Assembly (NCBI GenBank): GCA_016302925.1
Contig: JAEDMR010000037.1
Location: forward strand, 1-13,259
Origin: Bacillota bacterium
GTDB taxonomy: Bacteria; Bacillota; Clostridia; Peptostreptococcales; Anaerovoracaceae
Reading direction: 5' to 3'
DNA: 13,259 bases
The notes under the pieces were generated by a model. That model saw only the letters and a program-made list of their open reading frames with translations, was not told where the DNA came from and made no database searches. Within the stretch, counting starts at the first letter, position 1. Every line of letters begins with the position of its first letter. A program made the translations under genes and the position numbers. Shown here piece after piece: positions 6,405 to 13,259 of the stretch.

Positions 6405-7355
6405 GTGAGAAGCGGAGTATTTGCTGACTACAAAATTTTCGCAGGAAATTCAAACGACGAGCTGGCACAGGAAATTGCAGGAATTTTAGGAAAGCCCCTG
6501 GGACGGGCAACCGTAACGAAATTCAGCGATGGAGAAATTTCGGTAAACATCTGGGAATCGGTCAGAGGTCTGGATATTTACATTGTACAGTCTACCTGCA
6601 ATCCGGTGAATGACAATCTGATGGAACTGCTGATTATGATTGATGCCATGAAGCGTGCATCTGCAGGCAGAATCAATGCAGTCATCCCGTATTACGGCTA
6701 TGCACGTCAGGACAGAAAAGCCAAGGCAAGAGATCCAATCACAGCTAAGCTGGTAGCAGATCTTATCGTGGCAGCCGGTGCAGACCGGGTTGTAACCATG
6801 GACCTGCATGCAAACCAGATCCAGGGATATTTCGATGTTCCTGTGGATCATCTGCTGGGTATGCCGATCCTGGCCAAGTATTTCATCGAAAAGAACATGG
6901 AAGATGTGGTCGTGGTATCTCCTGACCACGGCAGCGTGACCAGAGCCAGAAACATGGCACAGTACCTGAACTGCCCGATCGCGATCATCGATAAGAGACG
7001 GCCGGAACCGAACAAGAGCGAAATCATGAACATCATCGGTAATATCGAAGGCAAAAACTGCATTATCCTGGACGATATGATCGATACGGCAGGAACCATC
7101 TGCAACGCAGCCAATGCCATCAAGGATATGGGTGCGAAAGCGGTATACGCCTGCGCGACCCATGCCGTTTTATCCGGACCTGCAGTAGAGAGACTGGAAG
7201 CGTCCGCCATCGAAGAACTGGTTCTGCTGAATACCGTACCTCTGGCAGAAGAAAAGAAACTGGAAAAAATGAAGCTCCTGTCTGTGGCACCGCTTTTTGC
7301 AGAGGCCATCAGCAGAGTCTTTACCAACGGCTCCATCAGTGTGCTGTTTGACTGA
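6405..7355 (+). CDS. prs: Ribose-phosphate pyrophosphokinase (PRPP synthase)
   Basis: Makes 5-phosphoribosyl-1-pyrophosphate from ribose-5-phosphate and ATP, feeding purine, pyrimidine, histidine, tryptophan and NAD synthesis. The 316-residue length is standard for class I enzymes. Motifs are KIFAGNSNDELA (10-21), FSDGEI (40-45), GYARQDRK (98-105), DLHANQIQGYF (133-143), the catalytic flexible loop KRRPEPNKSE (197-206) and the PRPP loop DDMIDTAGT (223-231). The start is a GTG at 6405; no in-frame ATG precedes it before the conserved KIFAGNS segment. AGAGGT at 6391-6396 lies 8 nt upstream, a weaker site than those of its neighbours. It follows glmU' by 46 nt and precedes pth by 28 nt, the classical glmU-prs-pth order. 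No terminator is seen on either side, so it should be co-transcribed. Confidence 0.97.
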   Translation: MRSGVFADYKIFAGNSNDELAQEIAGILGKPLGRATVTKFSDGEISVNIWESVRGLDIYIVQSTCNPVNDNLMELLIMIDAMKRASAGRINAVIPYYGYARQDRKAKARDPITAKLVADLIVAAGADRVVTMDLHANQIQGYFDVPVDHLLGMPILAKYFIEKNMEDVVVVSPDHGSVTRARNMAQYLNCPIAIIDKRRPEPNKSEIMNIIGNIEGKNCIILDDMIDTAGTICNAANAIKDMGAKAVYACATHAVLSGPAVERLEASAIEELVLLNTVPLAEEKKLEKMKLLSVAPLFAEAISRVFTNGSISVLFD

Positions 7356-7383
7356 TTGAAATCATTACACAGGAGATAAGAAT

Positions 7384-7965
7384 ATGTACATTATCGCAGG
7401 GCTTGGAAATCCCGGGAAAAAATACGAGAATACGCGGCACAATATGGGATTTATCGCCATAGACCTGCTGGCAGATGCATATGATATCAAAGTAGATAAA
7501 CTGAAATTCAAATCCCTGGTCGGTGAAGGAAGGATCGCCGGCCAGCGGGTTCTTCTGATGAAGCCGCAGACCTATATGAATCTCAGTGGGGAAGCGCTTC
7601 GGGAAGCGGTAAACTTTTACAAGATTGACCCGGAGGAACTGATCGTGATTTATGACGATATCGATATTCCGACGGGTACCTTCCGTATCCGGAAGAAGGG
7701 CAGTGCCGGCACCCATAACGGCATGCGGTCCGTGGTCTATCAGCTTCAGACCGATCAGTTTCCGAGGATTCGTGTGGGAATCGGCAGCGAAAAGAAGGTG
7801 GATCTGATTCATTATGTGACAGGCGGCGTGTCCAAAGGAGAGAAAGAACTGCTGGAGGATGCACTGGAGAAGTCTGCGAAAGCTGCAGCTGCCATCGTGG
7901 AAAAGGGCATCGACAAGGCCATGAATGAATATAATGTGAGACCGAAAAAGGAGAAGACGGAATGA
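7384..7965 (+). CDS. pth: Peptidyl-tRNA hydrolase
   Basis: Cleaves the ester bond of peptidyl-tRNAs that fall off ribosomes, recycling tRNA. The 193-residue length is normal for bacterial Pth. Key features are GLGNPGKKYENTRHNMGF (6-23) with Asn9 and catalytic His19, KPQTYMNLSG (60-69) with Asn66, the YDDIDIPTG segment (90-98) and GSAGTHNGMRS (106-116) with Asn112. The basic tail ends KKEKTE. The ATG at 7384 follows AGGAG (7371-7375). Its stop codon overlaps the mfd start in an ATGA arrangement (7962-7965), so pth and mfd should be translationally coupled. The mfd ribosome binding site lies inside the last codons of pth. Confidence 0.97.
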   Translation: MYIIAGLGNPGKKYENTRHNMGFIAIDLLADAYDIKVDKLKFKSLVGEGRIAGQRVLLMKPQTYMNLSGEALREAVNFYKIDPEELIVIYDDIDIPTGTFRIRKKGSAGTHNGMRSVVYQLQTDQFPRIRVGIGSEKKVDLIHYVTGGVSKGEKELLEDALEKSAKAAAAIVEKGIDKAMNEYNVRPKKEKTE

Positions 7966-10900
7966 TCAACGTTTCAGGCATATCTGAAAGCAGAGTCGCT
8001 CCCGTAGCTGCATATTTATCGAAACAGGGTCAGAGCCTCATTATCGTGCCTACTGAAACGAGGGCAAAGAGAATGGCTTCCGACCTTTCTTTTTTTTCAC
8101 GGGATAGGGAAATCTATGTGCTTCCCGATGAGGAGCATGTATTTCTGAAATACGAGGCCAGAAACCATGACCAGACCATGGAACGGCTGAAAGCACTGAA
8201 AGCACTTCGTACAGGGGCACCGGTCATTGTGATTGCTCCTGTTTCTGCTGCCATAAAAAAGATAACGCCCCACGGATTTTTCGAAGAGAAGGTATTGAAA
8301 ATCAATCTGGGGGATGATCTGGATATGGACCGGGTGAAGGAAACTCTGCGGCAGCTGGGATATGAGAGAACGGGCGTGGTGGACAGCCGGGGACAGTACA
8401 GCGTCCGGGGAGGAATTCTGGATGTGTATACGCCAGACGGTGCCTATCCATACCGAATCGAGCTCTTTGGCACGGAAGTGGACTCAATCCGAACCTTCGA
8501 CATAGACACCCAGCGGTCCGTAGAGAACCTGAAATACGTGGAGATCTACCCGGCCGAACAGATTTTGCTGGAAAAAGACATGTTCGAAAAAGCCAGCGCA
8601 AGACTTCGGAAGGAATACACGGCAGCCGCATCCCGCATGGAAAAAAAGAGCCCGGAGACGGCCGAAAAGCTCCGCCAGCGGAGGGATCAGCTCTGCGAGT
8701 ATATCGAGCAGACCGCCAATGTCCAGCTTCTGGAAAACTATATCCACTATTTCTATGACGAAACGGAATATCTGTGGGATTACATGTCCGACGGCTGTAT
8801 CATGATCGACGATCCGGACCGGATTTACGAGACGCTGGATCTGCGGACCCGGGAAATGAAAGAAGATTTTCAGGTCCTTTTGGAACGGGGGCAGGTGATA
8901 CCGAAGGATACAGCACTGCTGGCGGACCGGAATGACTTCCTGAAGGTCTATGAAAAGAAGAATGTGGCAGTGTTTACGCCGTTTCCGAAGGCCGTTGCCG
9001 GGGTCTCGCGTTTTGATCAGGTCTACAATCTGCAGAGCAGGCAGACCCTCAGCTTCAGCGGCAAGATGAATGTGCTGGAGACGGAGCTGAAAGCGTATGT
9101 CAAAAAAGGGTATCGGGTCACCATTGTCTGCAGCAGCAAAGAACGTCTTTCCAATCTGCAGGAGTTTGCGGACCGAATCGGTCTGTCCGGCAAAATCCGT
9201 TTCGAGCAGGGGAATCTGACCAGCGGTATCGATCTGCCTACGGAGAAGGTCTGCTATATCAGCGATCGGGACATTTTCGCCACCAGCAAGACCAGCCGGA
9301 AAAAGAAGCGGTTCAAGGATAAGGGACAGAAGATCCAGAGTTTTGCAGACATGCGGCAGGGGGATTTCGTGGTTCACGAAAATCACGGAATCGGAAAATT
9401 CCTGGGCATCGAACAGCTGACGGTACAGGGAGAAAAAAAGGATTATATCAAGATCAAGTATGCCGGCGATGACATGCTTTATGTTCCGGTGGAGCAGATG
9501 GACATCGTGCAGAAGTACATCGGAAATGACGCAGCATCTCCCAAGCTGAACAAGCTGTCGGGCGGTGAGTGGAAGGCAACGAAGGCAAAGGCGAAGGCGG
9601 CGATCGCTGTCATGGCCAAGGATCTCATCGACCTGTATGCCCACCGGCAGATGGAAAAGGGACACAGTTTCGGCAAGGATACCGTATGGCAGCAGGAGTT
9701 TGAGGACAGCTTTCCGTATGAGGAAACGGACGATCAGCTGCGTTCCATCGAAGAAATCAAGCGGGATATGGAGAAACCCTTCTGCATGGACCGGCTGCTT
9801 TGCGGCGATGTGGGATTCGGCAAGACGGAGGTTGCGGCAAGGGCACTCTTCAAGTGTGTGGCAGACGGAAAGCAGGCTGCGGTGCTGGTGCCGACCACCA
9901 TTCTGGCCAACCAGCATTACTACACCTTGAAGGAGCGGTTTGAGAACTTCCCGTTTAAGGTGGATGTGCTGTCCCGGTTCCGCAGTGAGGCACAGCAGAA
10001 GGATACCATCGACAAGCTGGCAAAGGGACAGGTGGATCTGGTTATCGGTACCCACCGGCTCCTGTCACAGGATGTGAAGTTTCAGGATCTGGGACTGCTG
10101 GTAGTGGATGAAGAGCAGCGGTTTGGCGTGGAACATAAAGAGAAAATCAAAAAGCTGAAGAAGAACGTGGATGTGCTGACCCTGTCTGCCACGCCGATTC
10201 CGAGAACGCTGAACATGTCGCTGACCGGCATCAAGGATATGTCTCTCATCGAGGAACCGCCGGAAGAGCGGTATCCGGTGCAGACCTATGTGCTGGAACA
10301 GGATGACCAGCTGATCAAAGAAATCATAGAGCGGGAACTGGGCCGGGGCGGTCAGGTTTACGTGGTCTTTAACCGGGTTCGCGGCATTCAGAAGATCGCT
10401 GACCGGATCGAAGAACTGGTGCCGGAGGCACGGGTTGCGGTGGGCCATGGCCAGATGAACGAGCATGCGCTGGAAGATGTGATGCTCAGCTTCATCAACG
10501 GAGAAAACAACGTGCTGGTGGCAACCACCATCATTGAATCCGGCATCGATATCCCCAATGCCAACACCATGATCATCATGGATTCGGACCGGTACGGCCT
10601 GTCCCAGCTGTATCAGCTGCGGGGCCGCGTAGGCCGTTCCAACCGGCTGGCGTATGCCTATCTGATGTATCAGAAGGATAAGGTGCTGACGGAGGTGGCG
10701 CAGAAGCGGCTGACTGCAATCCGGGAGTTTACCGAATTCGGCGCCGGTTTCAAGGTGGCTATGCGTGACCTGGAAATTCGCGGTGCAGGAAACCTGCTGG
10801 GCACAGAGCAAAGCGGCCATATGATGAACATCGGCTACGAGCTGTACTGCAAGCTGGTGGATGATGCGGTCCGCGCGCTGCAGGGCGAGATCGTCAATGA

Positions 10901-11357
10901 AAACAGAGAGGAAACTTCTGTGGAACTGCCGATGCCGGCATACATTCCGGAACAGTATATTGAAGATGAATCGCTGAAGCTGCAGATGTATAAGAAGATC
11001 GCCGCCATCCGGAATACGGATGACGAGGATGAGCTGATCGATGAGATGCTGGACCGGTTCGGCGATGTGCCGCAGGAGGTCATCAACCTGGTGAAAATCT
11101 CCCATATCCGGTATCTGGCGGGAAATCTGTCGGTGACCAGAGTCTATCTGCAGAACGGAAAGCTGGTCTTCCAGTTCGGACAGAAAAATCCGCTCAGTGG
11201 GTTTGCGCTGATGAATGTGACAGCGAAATACGGACAGAAGGTCTTTATCCACGGTGGTATCGAGCCGTTCATTCGCCTCACCTGTGACCGGAAAAAAATG
11301 CTGAATGAAGCAATCGCACTGCTGGAGACCATTGATGCAGATAAGAAAAGCGCGTGA
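7962..11357 (+). CDS. mfd: Transcription-repair coupling factor
   Basis: ATP-dependent translocase that removes RNA polymerase stalled at DNA lesions and recruits UvrA for nucleotide excision repair. It has 1131 residues, close to the family's usual 1150-1180, with a somewhat short N-terminus. In order: a UvrB-like N-terminal module (1 to ~330, including RGGILDVYTPDG near 149), the RNA-polymerase-interacting CarD-like domain starting at DMRQGDFVVHENHGIGKFLG (from ~462), a helicase core with Walker A GDVGFGKTE (~614-622), DEEQRFG (~716) and SATPIPRT (~741), the second RecA lobe with ESGIDIPN and QLRGRVGRS (~884-892), and a C-terminal TRCF domain (YIPEQYIEDESLKLQMYKKI). All helicase motifs look intact. 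AAGGAG at 7948-7953 is 8 nt before the ATG, which overlaps the pth stop. It ends the operon; no strong hairpin terminator is visible just downstream. Confidence 0.98.
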   Translation: MINVSGISESRVAPVAAYLSKQGQSLIIVPTETRAKRMASDLSFFSRDREIYVLPDEEHVFLKYEARNHDQTMERLKALKALRTGAPVIVIAPVSAAIKKITPHGFFEEKVLKINLGDDLDMDRVKETLRQLGYERTGVVDSRGQYSVRGGILDVYTPDGAYPYRIELFGTEVDSIRTFDIDTQRSVENLKYVEIYPAEQILLEKDMFEKASARLRKEYTAAASRMEKKSPETAEKLRQRRDQLCEYIEQTANVQLLENYIHYFYDETEYLWDYMSDGCIMIDDPDRIYETLDLRTREMKEDFQVLLERGQVIPKDTALLADRNDFLKVYEKKNVAVFTPFPKAVAGVSRFDQVYNLQSRQTLSFSGKMNVLETELKAYVKKGYRVTIVCSSKERLSNLQEFADRIGLSGKIRFEQGNLTSGIDLPTEKVCYISDRDIFATSKTSRKKKRFKDKGQKIQSFADMRQGDFVVHENHGIGKFLGIEQLTVQGEKKDYIKIKYAGDDMLYVPVEQMDIVQKYIGNDAASPKLNKLSGGEWKATKAKAKAAIAVMAKDLIDLYAHRQMEKGHSFGKDTVWQQEFEDSFPYEETDDQLRSIEEIKRDMEKPFCMDRLLCGDVGFGKTEVAARALFKCVADGKQAAVLVPTTILANQHYYTLKERFENFPFKVDVLSRFRSEAQQKDTIDKLAKGQVDLVIGTHRLLSQDVKFQDLGLLVVDEEQRFGVEHKEKIKKLKKNVDVLTLSATPIPRTLNMSLTGIKDMSLIEEPPEERYPVQTYVLEQDDQLIKEIIERELGRGGQVYVVFNRVRGIQKIADRIEELVPEARVAVGHGQMNEHALEDVMLSFINGENNVLVATTIIESGIDIPNANTMIIMDSDRYGLSQLYQLRGRVGRSNRLAYAYLMYQKDKVLTEVAQKRLTAIREFTEFGAGFKVAMRDLEIRGAGNLLGTEQSGHMMNIGYELYCKLVDDAVRALQGEIVNENREETSVELPMPAYIPEQYIEDESLKLQMYKKIAAIRNTDDEDELIDEMLDRFGDVPQEVINLVKISHIRYLAGNLSVTRVYLQNGKLVFQFGQKNPLSGFALMNVTAKYGQKVFIHGGIEPFIRLTCDRKKMLNEAIALLETIDADKKSA

Positions 11358-11419
11358 TATTTTTTGATTTCAATACCTGAGGCGAAGAAGCGTTTCTGGA
11401 TATACAAACAGAATAATAG

Positions 11420-11457
11420 ATTTTACATAAGTCAGGTTTCAAATTTTACATTAGGTC
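11420..11457 (+). repeat. Pair of imperfect direct repeats upstream of the secreted-protein gene
   Basis: ATTTTACATAAGTC (11420-11433) recurs as ATTTTACATTAGGTC (11443-11457), with unit starts 23 bp apart, roughly two helical turns. The second copy lies in the -35/-10 spacer region of the likely promoter. This could be a regulator site, but no protein is known to match, so the role is inference. Confidence 0.5.
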
Positions 11458-11465
11458 GTTATAAT
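11437..11465 (+). promoter_or_regulatory. Likely promoter of the lamin-tail-domain gene
   Basis: A perfect TATAAT at 11460-11465 with a weak -35 (TTTCAA, 11437-11442) 17 bp upstream. The region 11358-11518 between mfd and this gene is A+T-rich and contains no gene. The weak -35 overlapping a direct repeat suggests the promoter may need an activator. Confidence 0.5.
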
Positions 11466-11518
11466 GCTGTTCGTACAATAAAACGACACTTATTTTTCTA
11501 TTTCATTGGAGGAGTAAA

Positions 11519-12538
11519 ATGAAACGACTGACAAGTATTTTGCTGGTGTTTGCTCTTATTCTGGCCATGGTTCCCGCAGCATTTGCAGCGGATGAGCCTG
11601 CTGCTCTGATCATTGATCAGGTTTACGGCGGAGGCGGAAAAGGAGAAACACCGATTTCCAACAGCTTTATTGAACTGTATAATCCTACAGGGGAGGCCGT
11701 GAGTCTTTCCGGCTATTCGCTGGTCTATGGAGATAAAACCATGGATCTCACCGGCACAATCCCTGCGAAGGGTTCTTATCTGATTGTCGGTGCAGCAGAG
11801 ACGACGACGGATGAATATCTGACCTATGATCTGCCGGATGCAGACCAGACCTGCGACTGGACAATTAATAATAAAAGCTATACCATCGAACTGAAGTATG
11901 GCGAAGATGCCATCGATTCCGTGACTGCAGGAAACAGCGATGCAACGAAAATATCGAAACAGAAGTCACTGAAACGAAGCAATCACGGTGAATTCGGCCT
12001 GGTTGTCTGGGAAAAAGAATCTGTAACCGTAGACGAAGCATACGTGGCAGCTAACGCCCCAAGAAACAGCAAAGGCGAGTTCGGCAGCGTACACGGCGGA
12101 GGTGTTTCCGGTACTGATCCGGAACCGGTCTATGCTCCTGTCGTAACAGGAGATACCCGCGTGACAGGATATTATAACGATGCAGGCTCTCTGAAGATGG
12201 AACTTGCCGGAAGACATAACTCCGGCGCCATGAATGAAGACGGCGGCAGCCTGGAAATTGTAGCGTACAATCTGGTGAATGGTTATTCCTATGCAGTCAG
12301 CGGCGTGAAGGGCAAGTTGATTGCTGTAGACCTGAACGGCAATCTGGACGGCGAAAAAGTGGTAAATCTGACCGGAACCGAGTATGACCTGAAAACCATG
12401 GTCAGTGCAGCTGGCTTTACATACGGCGATATGACCTCTGTTGCAATCTCTCCGGACGGAAGGGAGCTTGCAGCAGCCATCCAGGCACATCGCCCGCTCT
12501 TCGGTTGTGACAACGAAAAACGGGAAAACAGGAATTAA
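11519..12538 (+). CDS. Secreted lamin-tail-domain protein, truncated in its beta-propeller (likely disrupted gene)
   Basis: A 339-residue exported protein. Residues 1-23 form a Sec signal peptide (MKR, hydrophobic core, cleavage after AFA). Residues ~28-185 are a lamin-tail domain: LIIDQVYGGGG (30-40), SFIELYNPTGEAVSLSGYSLVYGD (49-72), IPAKGSYLIVG. Residues ~205-322 resemble the opening of a 'choice-of-anchor I' beta-propeller (EIVAYNLVNGYSYAVSG, TSVAISPDGRELAAAIQA). That domain normally continues for several hundred residues; here it stops after ~115 and ends in an unrelated tail (HRPLFGCDNEKRENRN). A matching C-terminal Fn3-like module continues in the next frame (12486-12803). I infer an internal out-of-frame deletion or an assembly error. 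The start has GGAGGAG at 11508-11514. Related proteins are extracellular and sometimes joined to nuclease or phosphatase domains; the true role is unknown. Confidence 0.75.
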   Translation: MKRLTSILLVFALILAMVPAAFAADEPAALIIDQVYGGGGKGETPISNSFIELYNPTGEAVSLSGYSLVYGDKTMDLTGTIPAKGSYLIVGAAETTTDEYLTYDLPDADQTCDWTINNKSYTIELKYGEDAIDSVTAGNSDATKISKQKSLKRSNHGEFGLVVWEKESVTVDEAYVAANAPRNSKGEFGSVHGGGVSGTDPEPVYAPVVTGDTRVTGYYNDAGSLKMELAGRHNSGAMNEDGGSLEIVAYNLVNGYSYAVSGVKGKLIAVDLNGNLDGEKVVNLTGTEYDLKTMVSAAGFTYGDMTSVAISPDGRELAAAIQAHRPLFGCDNEKRENRN

Positions 12539-12803
12539 AATAACCTGGAAAGACGCTGACGGAAAGAACATTCATTTCGACGGAGTGGAAATCTTCCGGT
12601 CCACACGGAGATACAAAGGATATGGCACGAAGCCGTTCTTCATTTCCACGAGGGGCACGAATGCAGGGTATTATATCAACACGAAAGATCTGGAAGAAGG
12701 AACCAGATATTATTACAAAGTACGCGGTTATGTGCTGGTCGACGGACAGAAGGTATACACTGACTTTTCAACGAAAGCATGGCGGACCGTAAAAGAGAAA
12801 TAA
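12486..12803 (+). pseudogene. Out-of-frame C-terminal Fn3-like module of the secreted protein
   Basis: In the +1 frame relative to the upstream gene, an open stretch reads ARSSVVTTKNGKTGIKITW, then GVEIFRSTRRYKGYGTKPFF, GTRYYYKVRGYVLVDGQKVY and AWRTVK before TAA at 12801-12803. This is the fibronectin-III-like terminal domain found at the ends of many large secreted Clostridia proteins. No plausible start codon with a ribosome binding site precedes it (only a TTG at 12441 and an internal GTG at 12507), so it is best read as the detached tail of the gene beginning at 11519. The frame change lies roughly between 12465 and 12500. One extra base, or the loss of a non-multiple of three, would explain it. 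A CCC run occurs at 12493-12495. Confidence 0.75.
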
Positions 12804-12832
12804 ACAGACAACACGAGGGTTTGTCCGAAAAC

Positions 12833-12871
12833 AAAATCGCTTCCACCCGGTTGACAGGAGGAAGCGATTTT
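12833..12871. terminator. Bidirectional intrinsic terminator
   Basis: A perfect 12-bp inverted repeat, AAAATCGCTTCC (12833-12844) and GGAAGCGATTTT (12860-12871), with a 15-nt loop. Runs of T follow on both strands (ATTTTTC on plus, ATTTTGTTTTC on minus). It serves the secreted-protein gene ending at 12803 and the convergent spoVT, whose stop is 8 nt from the stem. Confidence 0.92.
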
Positions 12872-12879
12872 TCTTGTGG

Positions 12880-13259
12880 TCAGTTTTCCATCTGGCGGGC
12901 AAGGAAGCAGGCACCGATTTCTGCCACTTTCAACTCTGCATCACCCAGGGGTTTGCTGCCCTTCGGCAAGATAGTAATGGAACCGATCGGGTCGCCCTGG
13001 GAAATAATGGGGACCACGATCCGCGCATCATTTAAGTAGCGATTTTTGCTCTGGATAATTTTATCCAGGTCGCTGTCTACCTTCCTTTCACTGTATTCCT
13101 TTCTGGAAGGTCCCGATGCAGCGATGACCTGGTCTGTATCGGATACGATGACGGTACCACCCAGAACCTGTGCTGCTGTTTCGGCATATTCCCCGGCGAA
13201 CTGGCCAAGCTCGCTGATGGGAGAATATTTTTTCAGGATGACTTCACCAGAATTGCTGG
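12880..13259 (-). CDS. spoVT: Stage V sporulation protein T, C-terminal GAF-like part (5' end cut by window)
   Basis: The minus strand is open from the right edge to a TGA at 12882-12880, giving 125 residues. It begins SNSGEVILKKYSPISELGQF, and GEVILKKYSPISELG is diagnostic of SpoVT just after its AbrB DNA-binding domain. It continues through GGTVIVSDTDQVIAASG and PIISQGDPIGSITI and ends FLARQMEN, the family-typical C-terminus. SpoVT is a forespore transcription regulator with an N-terminal AbrB-type swapped-hairpin DNA-binding domain (outside this window) and a C-terminal GAF-like domain thought to sense a ligand. In Bacillus, spoVT follows mfd on the same strand; here it is inverted relative to mfd and converges on the secreted-protein gene. 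The first complete codon starts at 13257. Confidence 0.95.
   Translation of the reverse strand, partial: SNSGEVILKKYSPISELGQFAGEYAETAAQVLGGTVIVSDTDQVIAASGPSRKEYSERKVDSDLDKIIQSKNRYLNDARIVVPIISQGDPIGSITILPKGSKPLGDAELKVAEIGACFLARQMEN

Noticed and set aside
7699..7731. Pth motif reads GSAGTHNG instead of the more familiar GSAGGHNG
   Set aside because: The catalytic His19, the DDID segment and Asn112 are all kept, and Thr at this place is, as I recall, common in Clostridia Pth proteins, so it is not a defect.
8484..10055. 523-codon minus-strand open frame within mfd
   Set aside because: Shadow of mfd. The plus-strand frame encodes every Mfd motif, and the antisense product shows no family features.
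12779..13039. 86-codon plus-strand frame running through the terminator into spoVT
   Set aside because: It crosses a 12-bp terminator hairpin, has no RBS, and is antisense to a clear SpoVT coding sequence.
1..13259. Search for CRISPR arrays, tRNA/rRNA genes, insertion sequences, phage or toxin-antitoxin genes
   Set aside because: No spaced repeat array, no recognisable RNA gene and no transposase, integrase or toxin-like protein was found on either strand.

Overview
The window looks like chromosomal housekeeping DNA from an endospore-forming member of the Clostridia (Bacillota). Base composition is moderate, close to half G+C by eye. The evidence is strong AGGAGG-type ribosome binding sites, sigma-A-like promoters, two sporulation regulators (SpoVG and SpoVT), and the gene block spoVG / murC / glmU-like / prs / pth / mfd / spoVT, which corresponds to the spoVG-glmU-prs-pth-mfd-spoVT neighbourhood of Bacillus and Clostridium. 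A Lachnospiraceae or related gut-type Eubacteriales host is plausible, but the sequence alone does not fix the family.

Layout. Positions 1-2247 (+) hold the 3' part of an ABC exporter ATPase and its ~12-TM permease, translationally coupled by overlap. Positions 2279-3523 (-) hold a sugar-transfer-associated ATP-grasp protein with a duplicated N-terminal helical module. It converges on the permease, and a 15-bp tandem duplication lies across its 3' end. Its leader contains five copies of a 7-bp repeat and a hairpin beside the ribosome binding site. Positions 3592-3972 (-) hold spoVG with its own terminator and a near-consensus promoter. A back-to-back promoter drives a tightly packed + strand operon, 4251-11357: murC, a stand-alone GlmU acetyltransferase domain, prs, pth and mfd. 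These make UDP-sugar and peptidoglycan precursors and PRPP, rescue peptidyl-tRNAs, and couple repair to transcription. Positions 11519-12803 (+) hold a secreted lamin-tail-domain protein that appears broken: its beta-propeller stops early, and a C-terminal Fn3-like module continues in another frame. A bidirectional terminator at 12833-12871 separates it from spoVT (12880 to the right edge, -), which is cut at its 5' end.

I see no rRNA, tRNA, CRISPR array, insertion sequence or phage gene. There is no clearly new multi-gene system. The points worth a second look are the heptamer array and hairpin leader of the ATP-grasp gene, the ATP-grasp module duplication, the GlmU domain without its uridyltransferase half, and the internally collapsed secreted-protein gene inserted between mfd and an inverted spoVT.
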